Notes: generated by a model not told the origin, from the sequence alone. 64,000 bases of DNA from Tetrahymena thermophila SB210 (GCF_000189635.1 NW_002476157.1:806001-870000), one strand, 5' to 3'. Shown: positions 9,166 through 22,897, counted from the first letter of the stretch. Made by a program: numbers and translations.

Positions 9166-12027
9166 ATGAGTGAGGAAGACAAAGTTATAGAAAAGAGTGA
9201 GATGCGTAATACTAAGTAGAGCCAATTCGGATATTCTTAGTATTCAGAAAGATCAACGTTTTTAGGCAAAGATATTGAATCACAGAAAAGACGTTCAATC
9301 AAAAAGATCCTTTTGTAAATTGGATTAGAAAATAAAATAAATTGATTTTTTATGATCAATTTAGAATTTTAAAACTATTTACATTTGACTCAGCTATATC
9401 TAACAATTTTTTTATTCCAATTTTCATTTGTTTCTTTTGTAAAATAACAATTAGAATGAGCTCTATGGATAAAGACACAATGAAGATCTTGTTAAAAATC
9501 TTGTAAGGTGGACTTAAAAATTTAACTTCTGAAAATAAAGAAAAGTTAAAAAAGAATGCAAGTAACATTTTGGATAAAGATAGATAAAAAGAGTTAGATG
9601 TATTACTTGAAAGGCTTGAATCAGGCGATGATTCAAGTGATAATTTTTTGGTAAAAAATATTTGTTGTTAAAATTAACAGTTTAGCTATAAATTAAAATA
9701 TATTTTACGTAAAAACAATAGCAAATTATTAAGTATTATGTTCTTTCGCCAGTAGAAAAATCTTACATTGCTAAGATAGAATAAGAACTATAAAAAAGTG
9801 TAATTATATAAATTTATTATTTTTGAATAATGGTTTATTTATACATATTGTGTTAATTATTAGCAATAACTGGATGATGAAATAAAAAAAGTGTAAGAAA
9901 ACATTAATGAAGAAAAAAAGAAGAAATTGGAAAGATATAGAGAAGAAAAGGATGGTAAAGCAAAAGTCAATAACAAAGAAACTTGCGAAGCTCTTTTGAG
10001 AGAAGTAAATAATTTTAATTTATTTCTAAATATAAATATATACACTGTTTATAGATTAAATTAATTTACAGTTTCTTTTTTGGAATAACTTAAATAGGTC
10101 AGTATTCATGAAAATAAACTCGAAAAAGCAAATCAAAAGCTTAACGAAATTGTAGCAAGAAACAATTAGCTAAGAGAAAAAATAAATGTCTTGAGAAAAG
10201 AAAAAAATGTCATCGAAGAGTAATTTAAAATAATTAATTTAATTAAACTATTAATTTTCATATTAAGAGTTCTAAGTGCTTATTATATAATTTTAATATA
10301 TTTTGTAATTGAATTATTGATTTTGAATATATAATTTGCAACATTTATAAAAAGAATATATAACAAATTGAAGAAAGAGCTTGAAGAGAAAAAAAAGAAT
10401 GTTGAAAAAACAATAAAAAGTGCTGGTGAAGCTTACTATAATAGAAATAGAGCGGAAGAAGAGTTAAAGGCATTATAAGAGAAGGCTGAATAGTAAAAGC
10501 TGAATTTCGAACAAGAATACAAGAACTTGAATGAAAACATTTAATACGATAGAAGATTTAAGTAATTTATCAAGTCTAAGCAAAAAGAAAAAGAAGTTTT
10601 GGAAAATTTAGAGAAGTAAATTTAAAGAAACTAGGAGATTATTGCTGAAAAAAAGGCTTCTAATGAAATGTAATTAAATAAATAATTACTCAATCAGTTT
10701 TCTTCTATATATTATTTTAAACTAATCAAATCTCATCTAATTTTTTTCTGAAAATATAATTTATTATTTTTTAAATGCTGTGAAATCAAGCTAAAAAAAG
10801 ACAAATTTTTTTATGAGAATTCTATTGATTTTTTTTTCTTTTTAAATTTCAAAAAGGATCGATAATGAATATATGCTTTCAGCTAAGAAAGAAGAGGAAA
10901 TCAAAAAAGCTTTTGAAAGAATTAAAAAAGAAACAGGTATTAACGAAACTAAAGATAAAGAGAGCAAAGAACTTCTCAATGTATTCATCAACCTATATTA
11001 AAAGAATACAATCATGAGCAAATTCGTCAAAGAACTAAATGAGGAAGTTGAAGAACTTGAAAGAAAGATAGAGGAAAAAAAGAAAGAAATTTAAATGTAT
11101 AGTACAAAGGGAGCAACAAATGACAATAAAAGAAGAGAAATGAAAATAGTAAACAAATATTTAGACTTAACAATTATAAAAATATAATTTTTTATTTTCA
11201 TGTAAGGCATTAACTAACAAAATTTAACAAGAAGAAAAGAAGAAAGTCATTCTCAAAGCTTAATATGAAAAATCTATAGAAACTATTAATTTAATCAAAT
11301 AATATTTAGAAAATGTATTTATTGCTATTGATGTTGAACCAGAAACTATTGAAAAACTAAGTAAACAAAACATTTAAAAAGACCTTAATTTAATATTATT
11401 AATTTATATAGGGAGTGCTGCAATTACAGAAGAAAATATGGTACATTTCTTAGGTATTTTAGAATAGAAAGGACTTGATGCTATTTCTGAATATTCTCGT
11501 TTGATTGCAGAGGTATTTAATTGAATTTAAATCGTTTATAGCTAACACTTAATTATTCTTAAATAGTAACTAAAATTAGAAAAAGGAGATATGCCTGGTT
11601 TAGCTCAAAATATTGATGATCTCAATAACATTATTGCTTATGAAAACGCTAATATTATGAATTTCTACTCAAGTGCTGGATAAGGAAAGTAGGATTGTCC
11701 TGGTAAAATAATAAAAATTAAATAAATTGCATGCTGAATATTTTTTTTTTTAGATGATTTATTGCAAGTACAAAACAATGAAGATGGTGAAGACGAAAAA
11801 ATATAATAGATTGGATAAAGAGGAGATAAATTTTTCACTTAAGAAGAACTAAGAAAGCAAGCTTTAGATGTAAGAAATAAAATATAAAAGAAAATCAAAT
11901 AAATTATTATTTTTTTAATTAGGTAATTACAAAGAAATTTACTCAAACAAATCCAAATAAAGCTAATGCATCTGGAGTTAAAACAAAATAAAGAACATAA
12001 AAATAATATAAAACTGTTAAAAATTGA
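9166..12027 (+). CDS. Outer dynein arm docking complex coiled-coil protein (ODA1 / CCDC63 / CCDC114 family)
   Basis: Twelve exons: 9166-9314, 9455-9650, 9722-9799, 9864-10004, 10098-10219, 10355-10669, 10857-11148, 11207-11360, 11412-11512, 11567-11702, 11754-11869, 11923-12027; 634 residues. All introns are GT-AG, most 50-140 nt. The protein is nearly all coiled coil. The block KLEKANQKLNEIV..NNQLREKINVLRKEK..IEEIYNKLKKELEEKK matches the central signature of the ODA1/CCDC114 family. The C-terminal block ITEENMVHFLGILEQKG matches the family's conserved 'N-x-x-x-x-LG-I-E-x-[RK]' end region. Family members sit on ciliary doublet microtubules and dock outer dynein arms. The tail is Lys/Gln-rich. 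Which family member it is (ODA1-type or CCDC63-type) cannot be decided here. Confidence 0.82.
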
Positions 12028-12511
12028 TTATCAATTTATTTTTCTATTTTGTATACTAATTAACTAATTAATACCACAATAATTAAGATTTTTTTATTCA
12101 TTACTTGTTTCTATTTTATGCAACATTTTTATCTTGCTAAATTTTACATAAATTAAAAAATAACTTTTAAAAATAAGTAAGAAAATAAATTTTATTTTTA
12201 ATTTAAGTTAAATAAATTCTCTCAAAAAAAAATAAAAAATTTATTTTTTTATTATTCAAGATGCAATTATAATTTTATTTGTTTTAATAGATAAGAATAA
12301 TTTTATTTGTTTTAATAAATAAGAATAATTTTCTTTATTTTACAAGTAAGGATTATTATTAGATATTATAATTGATGATAAGATAGATCTCTTAAAAGTT
12401 TAAAAATAAATTAAGAAAATTATTTTTTAAAGATTTTCAATAGTTAAAATCTTAAAATTCAAAAAAATTGTCTTCAAAATTTTATAATCAGATTATTATG
12501 TTAATTATAAA
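12028..12511. other. Intergenic spacer with a short tandem duplication
   Basis: AT-rich spacer between two plus-strand genes. Near 12270-12330 a unit of about 28 bp (ATTTTATTTGTTTTAATA followed by ATAAGAATA) occurs twice in tandem. No gene seen. Confidence 0.5.
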
Positions 12512-14703
12512 ATGACTCTTTCTTTTAAACCTTATTTATAAGTAAGAATAAATAGTAAAATTTATTTGTTATTGATGGAATAATTAAAAATTAACTATTT
12601 TGATCAATCAGAAATTAAGAATGAAAAAGAAATAAATTTATTTATTTATTAATTTTTTCATAAATTTGAAAGTCAAGAGTCTCTTTGAAATAAACACATT
12701 TGGGATAAAAAACTATTTAAATAAAAACAATGATATTTTAGATACTAGAAGAAGTACATAAATATTTTATTTTTTGTTGATTAAAATTTCTTTATAAAAA
12801 AATCAAAAGTTTTTAAAGGCTAACTTAAGCAATCTTTCAGAAGCCTAACTTAATTTTAGGTAATTAATTACTCCTCTATAAAATATTTTTTCAATTAATT
12901 TATTTAAAAAAGAGATAGTTTTATAAATGATTAAAAAGCAGCACTTTTAGGAGTTAAATTATAAAGTTGTAAAGATATTTAAACGCTCTTTATTAATTTA
13001 AGGTAAAATTTAAAGTTTTCATTTGAAAGTAAACAAAATTTATTATTATAGTGGAAATAATATTGGAACTTATGGTATCTCACATATAGCTAATGGAATA
13101 GGAAATTGTATAAACGTCTAAAATATAAGCATCAATATATCTGGATTAAGTTTAATATAATATAATACGTATATTTTTAGATATTTTTATTATTCATTTA
13201 AATTTAATTTGGCTTTTTTTATCATTTTAACTTTTAAATTAATTTGAAACATTTCTTATTTATCTATTTCATATTAAAGCTTAAGTTAAATTGATTATAA
13301 GGGTGCTTTGTGTTTAGGAAAAAATGTAGGGCAATGCACAAATTTAATTTCTCTTTGTATCAACTTAGAGTAATGAGATAATTAATTTTTATAATTTAAT
13401 GATGAAGAAAAATTGAATTTTATAATTATTAAATTAAAATAAATTATTTATTAATATAATAATAGAAATAATTAAATTGGTGATTTAGGTGCTTAAAATA
13501 TTGTAAAAAATCTGAATAGATGCAAGTATCTCTAAACTCTGGAACTATATCTTGCGTAAAAATTTTAAAAACTATAAAATTAATAGTTTTAATTTAATAG
13601 AACTAATAAAATTTAAAAGACAAAACGAAATTGGTGAAAAAGCTTTATTTGGAGAAGGATTAGGTAAGTGCTAGAATATATAATACTTAAATTTAAACTT
13701 AAGGTAATATATTATTTTTAATTTTATTATTTAATTCTAAATTAAAATGGATTTTCTTAATAATAGTGGAAATAATATTCAAGAAGAAGGAGCCTCAGAA
13801 TTGGCAAAAGGTCTATCTAAAATAAAATCTTTAAACTATTTTAAACTAGATTTTTAGTAAATATTTTAATTCAAAGATTAAAATGCAAATTAAAATTAAT
13901 AAATAAATTTAAAAGTGGGAATCAAATTAATGAAAAAGGTGGATATGAATTAGGAGTTAGTATAAGTTAATTGACTAATCTCTAAGTATTGAACTTAAAC
14001 TTAGGGTAAAATTATTTTATTAAATATTTTAACTTATTTAATAAAATTTAAGCTCTAACCGAATAATGAGTAAAGGTGCTTCTAGTCTTGGAAAAGGGAT
14101 ATAAAATTGTTAAAATTTAACAGATTTAGTATTGTATTTAGAGTAAAAATTATTTATTTAATTTAATTGAAATATTAATATCTTAATTTAAATAAAAAAG
14201 ATATGAAAATATTTTATAATTAAATAATTTCAATTAGCTATTTATTGATAATTTAACATATATTTTAAAGTTCTAATTATATTGGATACAAAGGAGTAGA
14301 AGATTTAATCAAAGGAATTCAAATTAGTAGAAATATTAAAAACATGGTTTTAGATTTATAGAAGTAAATTTAATTTTATCATGAGATTAAAATATATTAT
14401 TTTATTAAAATTAGTTAAACAGCAATAACATTTAAAGGTGTATGCAAATACAGCCAAATTTTATAAGAATGTTTTAATTTATAGAGTTTGCAATTAATTA
14501 TAGAGTAAATTTAATATTTATTTTAAATTGTTTTATTTTCAAACTAATTCATTGAAAAAAGTAAACTATTTTTTAAAATTAATAGCTAATTATAAGTTTA
14601 AGATTATTTAAAAACATAAAAGGCTCTTTAAAATCTAAAGTAGAGTCTAATGAAATCAAAAAGATTGGTCTTTTATAAAGGTTTGAATAAATACTTTTCT
14701 TGA
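12512..14703 (+). CDS. Leucine-rich repeat protein (ribonuclease-inhibitor-like), one repeat per exon
   Basis: Thirteen exons: 12512-12671, 12742-12859, 12913-13002, 13052-13168, 13280-13369, 13466-13555, 13620-13703, 13767-13856, 13916-14005, 14053-14142, 14271-14363, 14415-14504, 14586-14703; 439 residues. Exons 3-12 each encode one 28-39 residue LRR of the form GNxIGxxGxxxLxxGIxxCxNLxxLxLxLx; clear examples are NNQIGDLGAQNIVKNLNR and QNEIGEKALFGEGLGKCQ. Every repeat exon starts and ends in phase 2 and most are exactly 90 nt. The last exon is a basic tail ending in YKGLNKYFS. There is no signal peptide or TM segment, so it is probably a cytosolic binding scaffold; the ligand is unknown. The first exon and its start are less certain than the repeats. 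Confidence 0.82.
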
Positions 14704-15830
14704 AAATTTATTAATTTATGTTTTTGCTTACTAATTTTATAAAAAAATGAAAATAAATATTTGTTTAAAAATAAATATAATATTTAACATTTTGAAGATA
14801 TTTCAATTTAATAAATAGCATTATTTCTTATTAAAAATAGAATTTTAAATGATTATTTATTAATTTTAGCTTATTACTTTTTTTGATTTAATTACATTTT
14901 ATTAATAAAAATTTTTAAACTGTTTAAAATAATATTCATATTGTTTGTTTTTTGTAAAAATAGTTCTTTGATAAAATAATTTATTATGTTTAAAATAATA
15001 CTTTTGTTTATCTTTTTGTTGCTAATCATCTTTCTTTTTAGATTTTGAAAAATATCAAATAAAATGTTATTTTTTAGTAATTCTCAAAACAATACTCAAT
15101 CAAATAAAATTACTATTTCTATTTAAACTTTTATGAGCAATTTGTTAAAAAATAAATATTTCTAAGCTATTTTTACAATTCATGAGAAATTTTATCTTTT
15201 CAAATTTTTTTTGAGATTTATTTTATTTCTTTATTAATTTAGTAGAATCAGTTAATTGATAAATAAAATAAAATTCTGAAAAGTTTAAAATCAGATTATT
15301 TGTTATCTTTTAAGAAATTTTTAAGCACCTTTTACTATGAAAAATTTTAAATATATAATTTATTTTTATTTATTGAAATTGGAAATATTTTTTATGAAAT
15401 AATTTTCAAATTAAATATTTATTTTTTAAAATAACTTGAAAATAAAATTTAGCATGGTAAATTAATTATTTCATTTGTAAATAATAATTTAGTTATTCAT
15501 AAATATAAACAATGTTATTATTTGTCATTAATTATAAATAAAAATTGGATGTTTTGATAATAAGATAAAAAATAAATAATTAACATATCTATCTTGACTT
15601 TACTTATATTTTATTATCGAATTTTTATGAATATAAAATTTGTTAACAGCTATTTTTAAATTAGTGATAACTTGTAAAGTCTTTCGCTTCAAAATCAATT
15701 AACTTTTCTAAATCTAAATTAACAAATTTCTAATTAATTTTGGTAATATTTTAAAAAATAACTATAGCAATTAATAAATTATTATTAGTTAGTATTATAA
15801 AATATTGTCAACAAGGCATAGTCTTAATTT
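14704..15830. other. Intergenic spacer
   Basis: About 1.1 kb of very AT-rich sequence with no credible reading frame and no RNA gene seen. It must hold the 3' end of the LRR gene and the promoter of the WD40 gene. Confidence 0.6.
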
Positions 15831-18248
15831 ATGAGCAAATAGTTAGTTTTATTTAAATGTCCTGTACAAGGACATGATCCTTCAATGTAGGATTCAGTTT
15901 GTTTAGATAATCAGTGTTAATCAAGAGGCTTAGTTTGTGATAAATGTTCAGCCTCTAATCATTCAAATCACTACAAATTACCATTAGCAAACTTTGTTGA
16001 TTAATATAGGGAATGTTAGAATTTAAGTAATATAGAATAATAAATGGATAATGACACAAAAAGCTTGTAGAGTATGCAAGCTGAGATAAAAGGTCATTTG
16101 CAAAGTTTTATGAAGACTATATAAGATGAAGTTTTAAAGACTTTAGAGAGATTACAAACATAATTTGATAGTGACGTGCAGCAGATATAGAGTATGAAAG
16201 CAGCAGAATAACGCTATACATAAATATTGAAAGACATTGAAAGGAAGAATATTGCAAATGCATAAGAAGCTTAGAGAAAAGTTACAGAATTAGTTTTAAA
16301 GGTTCAGTTATAGCCTAATAAGCGCTTTTAGTTATTCAGTGTTAATGAGGAAGGGTTTTAAAAAATAAAAACGACTTTAAGAAACACAATGAGTGCAAAA
16401 GAAAATGTTTATACGGAAACTACTAAAATTGCAAAAGACACACAGAGATATCTTGACGGAGTTTATAGATTTTTATCTGCAACTTTACAAAAAGGGTCGA
16501 ATTTTAATTAACCAATGCATTCAGGAACATTTGGATAATTTGGATAAACTGTAAATCATAATGAACCTGAACAGTTTAAATTAACAAGTGAATTAAATCC
16601 TCCTACTGCAAATTTTATTCTTGAAAACTAAAATAATCAAAGTCTGAATGGGTAGAGGTCTTTTTCGAATAACGCAAGCAGCCACAATTTTCATAGCTCA
16701 CTACCTCAAAACAATATGAGCAGGGTAGATGAATAATTACCTAGCGGAATGTTAACAAATAATAACAGCGTAAATATTAACAATAGAAATACAATGTACA
16801 ATCATTCGAGCCCAACAAAAGTTAAAAATACTTCTACAATTTTCGGAAAAGGAGTAAGTCAGAGTCTTAGCAGATAATTTAATACTAGATAAATGGATTA
16901 GCCAATAAATGGTATTGATAATCCTGTCAAATAATTACATGAATTCGAGAGGAATAACGAAAACATTTTCTTCTAACAATAAACTGGTAATAACAAATCT
17001 CCTTCTCCTTTTAGGGAAGAAATCCATATACAAAACTCACCTTTGAGGAGTGTTGGACCTAGTAAGTCTAAAACAAGTAACTATTTTAAGTAAGATGTTA
17101 ACATGCCTGCAGGAACTTAAGCTCTTGATTAGGGATATGACAGATCCTTTTCTCTTACTAATAATATAGGAAAAGCAAATACTCAGCTTATAAATGCTGC
17201 TCATAATTAATATTTTGGTGAAGGACCTGCAATTTAAATGAATCCTAATACATCTAGAAGTATGAATTAAATAATGGACTAATATAACAGCTCAAGCAGT
17301 CATAGTCTGAATCAATTAAACAATTAAAGAGTCCCTTATGCAGCAATAAATAGCAATAGAGTTTGGTGGAAATCTCATGACTTACCTGTAAGAGATATTG
17401 TTTTCATCGATAATGATAAAATTGCTTCTGCAAGTGATGACTGCACTATTAAACTATGGGAAAAGATTGAAGGTAAGCTGCTTACGACTTTAACGGGTCA
17501 TCAAAGGCCAGTTACTAGTTTGGCATACCACTTTACTGGAAGAATTCTAGCAAGTGGAAGCACTGATAGGACTGTGAAAATATGGAGGCCTGTTCCTACA
17601 TGGTAGTGTGTACATACTTTTAAAGGACATAATGATATCGTTCGCTCTTTAACTTTCCTTAACGAACGTACTCTGTATAGCGGATCTTTAGATAGTACAG
17701 TAAAAGTATGGGACTTAGAAAAGGGAATATTTATTAGAAGCTTAGAGAATGAAATGCTTTAAAAAGTTCATTGCATGTTATTACTCTAAAATAAATCATT
17801 ATTAGTAGGATATGATAAATAGATATGTGCGTGGGATTTGAAATCAAATCAAATAATCAAAAATGTGAGTGCTCATAATAGTCCTGTAGTCCGTTTGATA
17901 TTTGTTAAAAGCAGAAGAAATGATTAACCTTTAATAATTTCAGGAGGAAGAGATTCATCTGTCAAAATTTGGGAGGCTTCAACACTTATCATGCTTAGAT
18001 CAATAGAAGAAACCTTTCCAATAACTGATATAGTATACCTTAGTGAAATCGATTGCATCGCTGTTAGCTTAGTAGGGTAAAGATTGGATGGAAAAATAGC
18101 CGTTTGGAATCTAAACAATTTAAGAAAGGTGAGAGATATATTTGATAACCCTTCTGCAGCTTATAGATTATAATACGATGAAAACTACAGGTTGCTCTAT
18201 TCGTGTCATGAAAATAGATTAGTAGAGTACTGCCGTTTATAAATTTGA
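15831..18248 (+). CDS. Zinc-module / coiled-coil / WD40 repeat protein
   Basis: One uninterrupted exon of 805 codons to TGA 18246-18248. Order of parts: a Cys/His zinc module at residues 10-47 (C10, H15, C24, C29, C36, C39, H44, H47; B-box-like spacing); a coiled coil at roughly 60-215; a Ser/Asn/Gln-rich linker at roughly 220-505; and WD40 repeats from about 511 to the end. The repeats are clear: CTIKLWE, RTVKIWR, STVKVWD, ICAWDLK and SSVKIWE each close a blade, most preceded by a GH dipeptide or an equivalent. A TRIM-like arrangement without a RING suggests a scaffold or adaptor; the partner is unknown. The start is the first ATG and places the zinc module near the N-terminus as in the gene at 23122. 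Confidence 0.88.
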
Positions 18249-18619
18249 AATCAATTTGAGAATTTTTCGATAAAATTATTTTTAAAATCTAAAATATATT
18301 TCATAAAAATGAGAGAGTGTTAGTTTTTGCTTTATTTTGATTTAATAAAAAATATAAATAAATTTTGATTAGCTAAATATGAAAAATAGAAGTTTTTGAT
18401 TGTATATATATAAAATGTATCTACCTATCTATCTATGTAAATATGTATGCATGTATGTATGTATTTATGTAAGTTAGTTAATTATATAAAGTAATAAATA
18501 ATTAATTATGTTATGTAATAATTTGTATCATTCATTAAGTATTAATCATTTTGTAAAATAAAAATGTTCATTTTTAATATAAAATTATATCCTAAACTCA
18601 TAGCATAAATCAATTTGAG
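18249..18619. other. Spacer between convergent genes with a tetranucleotide microsatellite
   Basis: 3'-to-3' spacer of 371 bp. At about 18420-18476 it carries CTAT/GTAT tetranucleotide repeats (TATCTATC then ATGTATGTATG). No gene seen. Confidence 0.7.
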
Positions 18620-21600
18620 TCAACTTTAAATTTTTGATATATCGTTTTATGGATTAAAGGAGACGCAATTCTTTTAAATTTTGTCTATAAGATACTCCCA
18701 ATCAAAAATATTTTATTTATTTTGTGTTTGTTTTACATAATTTATTTCAAATTCATTCAAAGGATAAATGATTTCAGGTTTTATATTATTATTTTTGTTA
18801 TTAAAATTTCTTTCAATCAGAGTTTCTATTAACGAATTGAAAGATATTAGTAGGTCTTTTACCTAATATTAGCTCTATAATAATTAAAATTAGATTTAAT
18901 GACTTATTTTTTAAAGAGTGCTTTATTTCAATGTTTTGCTCATGATTAATTATTTTAGTACTACTATTAAAAACCTCAAAGGCCTATCTACTTAAGTTGA
19001 TACTGCATATGAAACAGCACATACTATTATGATAGTTATTATGCTCAAAGTTACACAAATTTTTACAGTTAAATTTTCAAGTTGCAATGATAAATTTTTT
19101 ATTTTATCTTTTACTTTATACATTTCATCTTCTTCAGAATACAATAAAATAGTAAAATAGCTATCTTAAACAGGATCTTCAATCTAAAAAAATATATTTT
19201 TATTAGTTTTTTCATAAAAAAGTGAAAATAAATGATAAACCAAAAATTAAATTCTTATTAAATAAAATGAATTATTAAGAAATTAATTACACCAATTTTT
19301 GTAAAATCTCTTTAATCATTAGGATCAAATTAATCCTATATAAAAATTGGAGTGATTTAATATATTTTTGTCTATCCTTCTTTATTTAGCTTAGAAATTT
19401 TCATTTAAGTTTCCTGTTAAATTAGAGTTTGAAAACTAGTTTAATCAAGCCCTTTAATTACAATAAATTATCATTTATTTACATAGCGAAATAGCAATAT
19501 TACCACTAAAATTGCTGATGTTTTAATCAAATATATACTGGTTTTAACTAGTCACATGCCAATAATCACTGGCATAAACAAATTAACCCCTTTTGTTTAG
19601 AACTATGATTTCACTTTTTGATCTGAAACCATGAGCTTTGACAAAGCTATCTATAACTTTCATTTTCATTTCTAATCTGATATCTAAAATAATAGCAAAA
19701 TTTTCTAAATATTTATTAAATTGCAACTAAAATTATTTTTACGAAAATAGATCTCTTAAATAGTTGATTAGATGTTGATATTAGCTTTAAAAGTTACAGA
19801 AAGAGACATAACTTACAATTTTTAGTTTCCAACTTGCACATCATAAGGGCCTTAAACAAAGACTCTATTTCCTTGTCTTTTACTTTTCTGAGAATTTTGT
19901 TATTGAAGCTTATAAAATGTTGAATCTATGTTAACTATTAAAATATTTTAGATAAATAGAAAAAAAAGTTTAAGAAATTTAAAAAATTAGACAAATATAA
20001 GAAAAATATTTTAAAAATTTTACATTAACTCTATGATTCATCAATAAATGAAGCAGGATATGATTTATAAATATTAATATTTTAGGTATTTTGTTATGTG
20101 TAAATTTATACTATAATCCTTTAAGTTCTTTCTTATAAAAACGCAGTTGAAAATAAGCTATTTACATTATTATCTAATTCCAGTAAATAACTAATCAATT
20201 GCTTCTATTCATTGGTTGTCTAATTTTAATTGAAGCTTAAATTAATAAAATTTATAAAGATAAATTGATTATTTTACTTGCTAGATATCAGAAACTGAAT
20301 CAATGCAAATCGAACTTGTTTCATATTGTTAAATTACATTTATATTGCAATTTTATAATTACTCCTATGCTTTAGATAACCCTTCCTTATCAGAGCTGCT
20401 TAAATCATAAGTTGGATAGACGTTGTAAATTCCAGCAAACTTGTAATTTGGATAAGTTACTAAAATTTTATTAATAATCTTAATAAGTATAAATTAATTA
20501 ATTAGATGAAAGCTTTTTTAAAGATATAACTCTAAAATTTTTTCTTTTATTTATTAAAATCTTGAATTAGTAATTTTATTACTTCTTTATTCTTGTTTTA
20601 ATATTTTATTAAATTGCTTTAAAAGCCATCAAAAGGCTTTTTTTTGTCAATTTTTTGAAAAAAACCCACTAAAAATTTTTCTTTTCAAACATTTTCAAAA
20701 AAAGTATATGGAAATAAAAAATGATTAATTAATACTCTTATGATTAATTTATGTTTTTTATATATTTAATTTTGATCAAAATTATTATTAAAATACTTTT
20801 ATTTATTTGAATATAAACTTTTACTGAAGTCTCAAAAACCTAAATTAGTACTTTTTTATTAGTTTTTTACTTCCAAAATATTGTGCCTTTGTTTTGTTTT
20901 AATTACAATCTAAGTATTCGAAAAATATCCTTATTAATTTTGTAAAAAAATAACTAAATAAATTTTTAGTTACAAAAATTTAATTAGAGTGGTTGGATAG
21001 TAAAAAAGTCTATTTAATTTTTAATTAAAAAACACTTTTTATAAAAAAAAGATTAATACAATTTTTAGAGGAGTAATGCTTTAATTAATTTTTATTAGTG
21101 TAAATAGTTTGTTTTTTATTTTTTTAGGCGATTAGGAATTGGATATTTTGTTGATTACGATTTTCACTCTCAAAAATTAAAATTTTTAACTTTTGGATAT
21201 AAAATCACTAAAAAAATTTGTTTACAAATAATTAAATTAAAAAAATGTGTGGTATTTACAATTAATTTTCTTTTTAATTAAAAAAATATACTTACTAGCA
21301 ACCTTTTAACTATAAATTGCTTGTAAGTGAATACTTTAGTTACAAATACTTTCTTCGAAAAGTAATTTAAAAGCTTTCTTCTATAATGTAAAAAGTTAAA
21401 TAATTTTACTAAATACATCACTGATCACTTATCTTATATCATTAATGAGTTATCCCAGATTATAAAGTGAAGTTTAAAGCACTGTTACCATTTATCTTTT
21501 AAAACCAAATTAAGAAGATTATAATTAAATTTTAAACCTTTGAAAAATTTACTTGATAACTCTTTCATTTTCAAGATCAACATTTGAACAAACGTAAGAC

Positions 21601-21871
21601 GCCGAATCTGAAATAATCCTTTGAGTTACTTGTTTCTAGATAAACAGCTATTAATTCATAAAATAAATGCTTTTTTACCATTTAAAATACTCTTTAAGGT
21701 AGATCTTGTAAGAAGAAGTTGAAAAAAAAATGTATTAATTACAATTATCAGCAAAGATATAATTAAACAGCAGATAAGAGAAATAACCCCAAATCTTATA
21801 ATTAACTAATGTTTTAATCTTAAGAGTCCAAATCTATTAATTTCATAAGGTTTTTTATCTACTTTTACCAT
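18620..21871 (-). CDS. Two-TM receptor-like membrane protein, paralogue A (Cache/HAMP-like topology)
   Basis: Nine exons (minus strand, 5' to 3'): 21871-21743, 21704-21553, 21495-21410, 20459-20278, 20219-20024, 19934-19743, 19683-19504, 19451-19291, 19183-18620; 613 residues. TM1 lies at about residues 25-43. A large non-cytosolic domain follows with motifs shared by the paralogues: NLGQLI, FVQGPYD, SDYW, SGLDQ, DPxD. TM2 is at about 468-488, followed by VDRPL, which resembles the start of a HAMP domain, then a 115-residue cytosolic tail with YPLNEFE. This is the layout of Cache-type sensors, but no kinase, cyclase or methyl-accepting output domain is present. The 38-nt first intron is very short but is needed to keep frame and gives the same exon end (residue 43) as paralogue B. 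The third intron is unusually long (950 nt). Confidence 0.7.
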
Positions 21872-22897
21872 AGCTTATTTATTATCTAAAAAAATACTAT
21901 ATTAATTGATATATTTGTTTGTTACTTCTTTATTTATTTCTGCCAATATTTTAGTTCCTCTTAATTTATTTCAAAAATTTTTTTAATTAATTGAAAAATA
22001 CTTTTGATGAAATTTAGTTAAATAATGCATCATTTTCTTATTTTGATTTGAAAAGCAATTTCAAAATAAATAGTTGAGAAATTAAATAAAATTATTTAGA
22101 TTATGTATAAATATCTATTAAAAATATTTACTATCATACACGCAACAGTCCTATTAAGTTTATTCAATACTCTGTTAATTAAAATGTAGTTATTCAAACA
22201 TATTAATATAAGCCTAAAAAACTACTTTTTTTAATTTTTACTAAATTATTTTTATTTCTAATTTTTTGAACAAAATATATATTTCTAAAACAAATAAACT
22301 AACAAACAAACAAATAAATAAATTAATAAATTAATTAATCGAAATATTTTTTATTTTTAATATTCTTATAACTTTCAAGCAAATGTCAAAATCAAACATA
22401 TCTTAATAATATTTATTTTTTACTTAAATTTAAACAGCTTTTACTACAATTTGTAGGGGGGAAAATTGTTGAGTAATTTATAACATAATAAATAAGTAAG
22501 AAATTCAGTATAATTAATTCTTTATTTCTATAAAATAATACCTAACTTACAAAATTATTTTATTGATTGATGTTAGTATAATTATTTTATTTAATTTCAA
22601 TAAATATTTTTCAAACCAAAATAAAGCAATATTAAGTATTAATATTATAAAAACCTCTAATTCCTTATTAAATAAGTTTATCCTGACCCAAAATAAGTTT
22701 TAGAGCAAAAATTTAAATTAAGAGCCAAACATTTTTTTTATGTCGAACTTAATCAATGAGGATATTTTTACTTCTTGAAAGAAAATAAAATGCATTCAAA
22801 AATAAATGAAAATGTTTTTTTAAATCTTATTATTATTTTTATGAATTTTTTTTAATTATAATTTAAAAATGAATAAAATAAAATAATTATTTTTATT
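21872..22897. other. Divergent intergenic region
   Basis: About 1 kb between a minus-strand and a plus-strand gene, so it contains both promoters. It is AT-rich, with a CAAACAAATAAATAAATT run near 22290-22330. No RNA gene or further frame seen. Confidence 0.55.

Noticed and set aside
18420-18476. Microsatellites (CTAT/GTAT here; GATT near 54650; CTAA near 50955) as possible regulatory elements
   Set aside because: They are simple slippage repeats in spacers with no sign of function.
21553-21871. Apparent frameshift at a nine-T run in the first exon of receptor paralogue A
   Set aside because: A 38-nt GT-AG intron (21705-21742) restores frame, gives the same residue-43 exon end as paralogue B and the right length against paralogue C, so no frameshift is needed.
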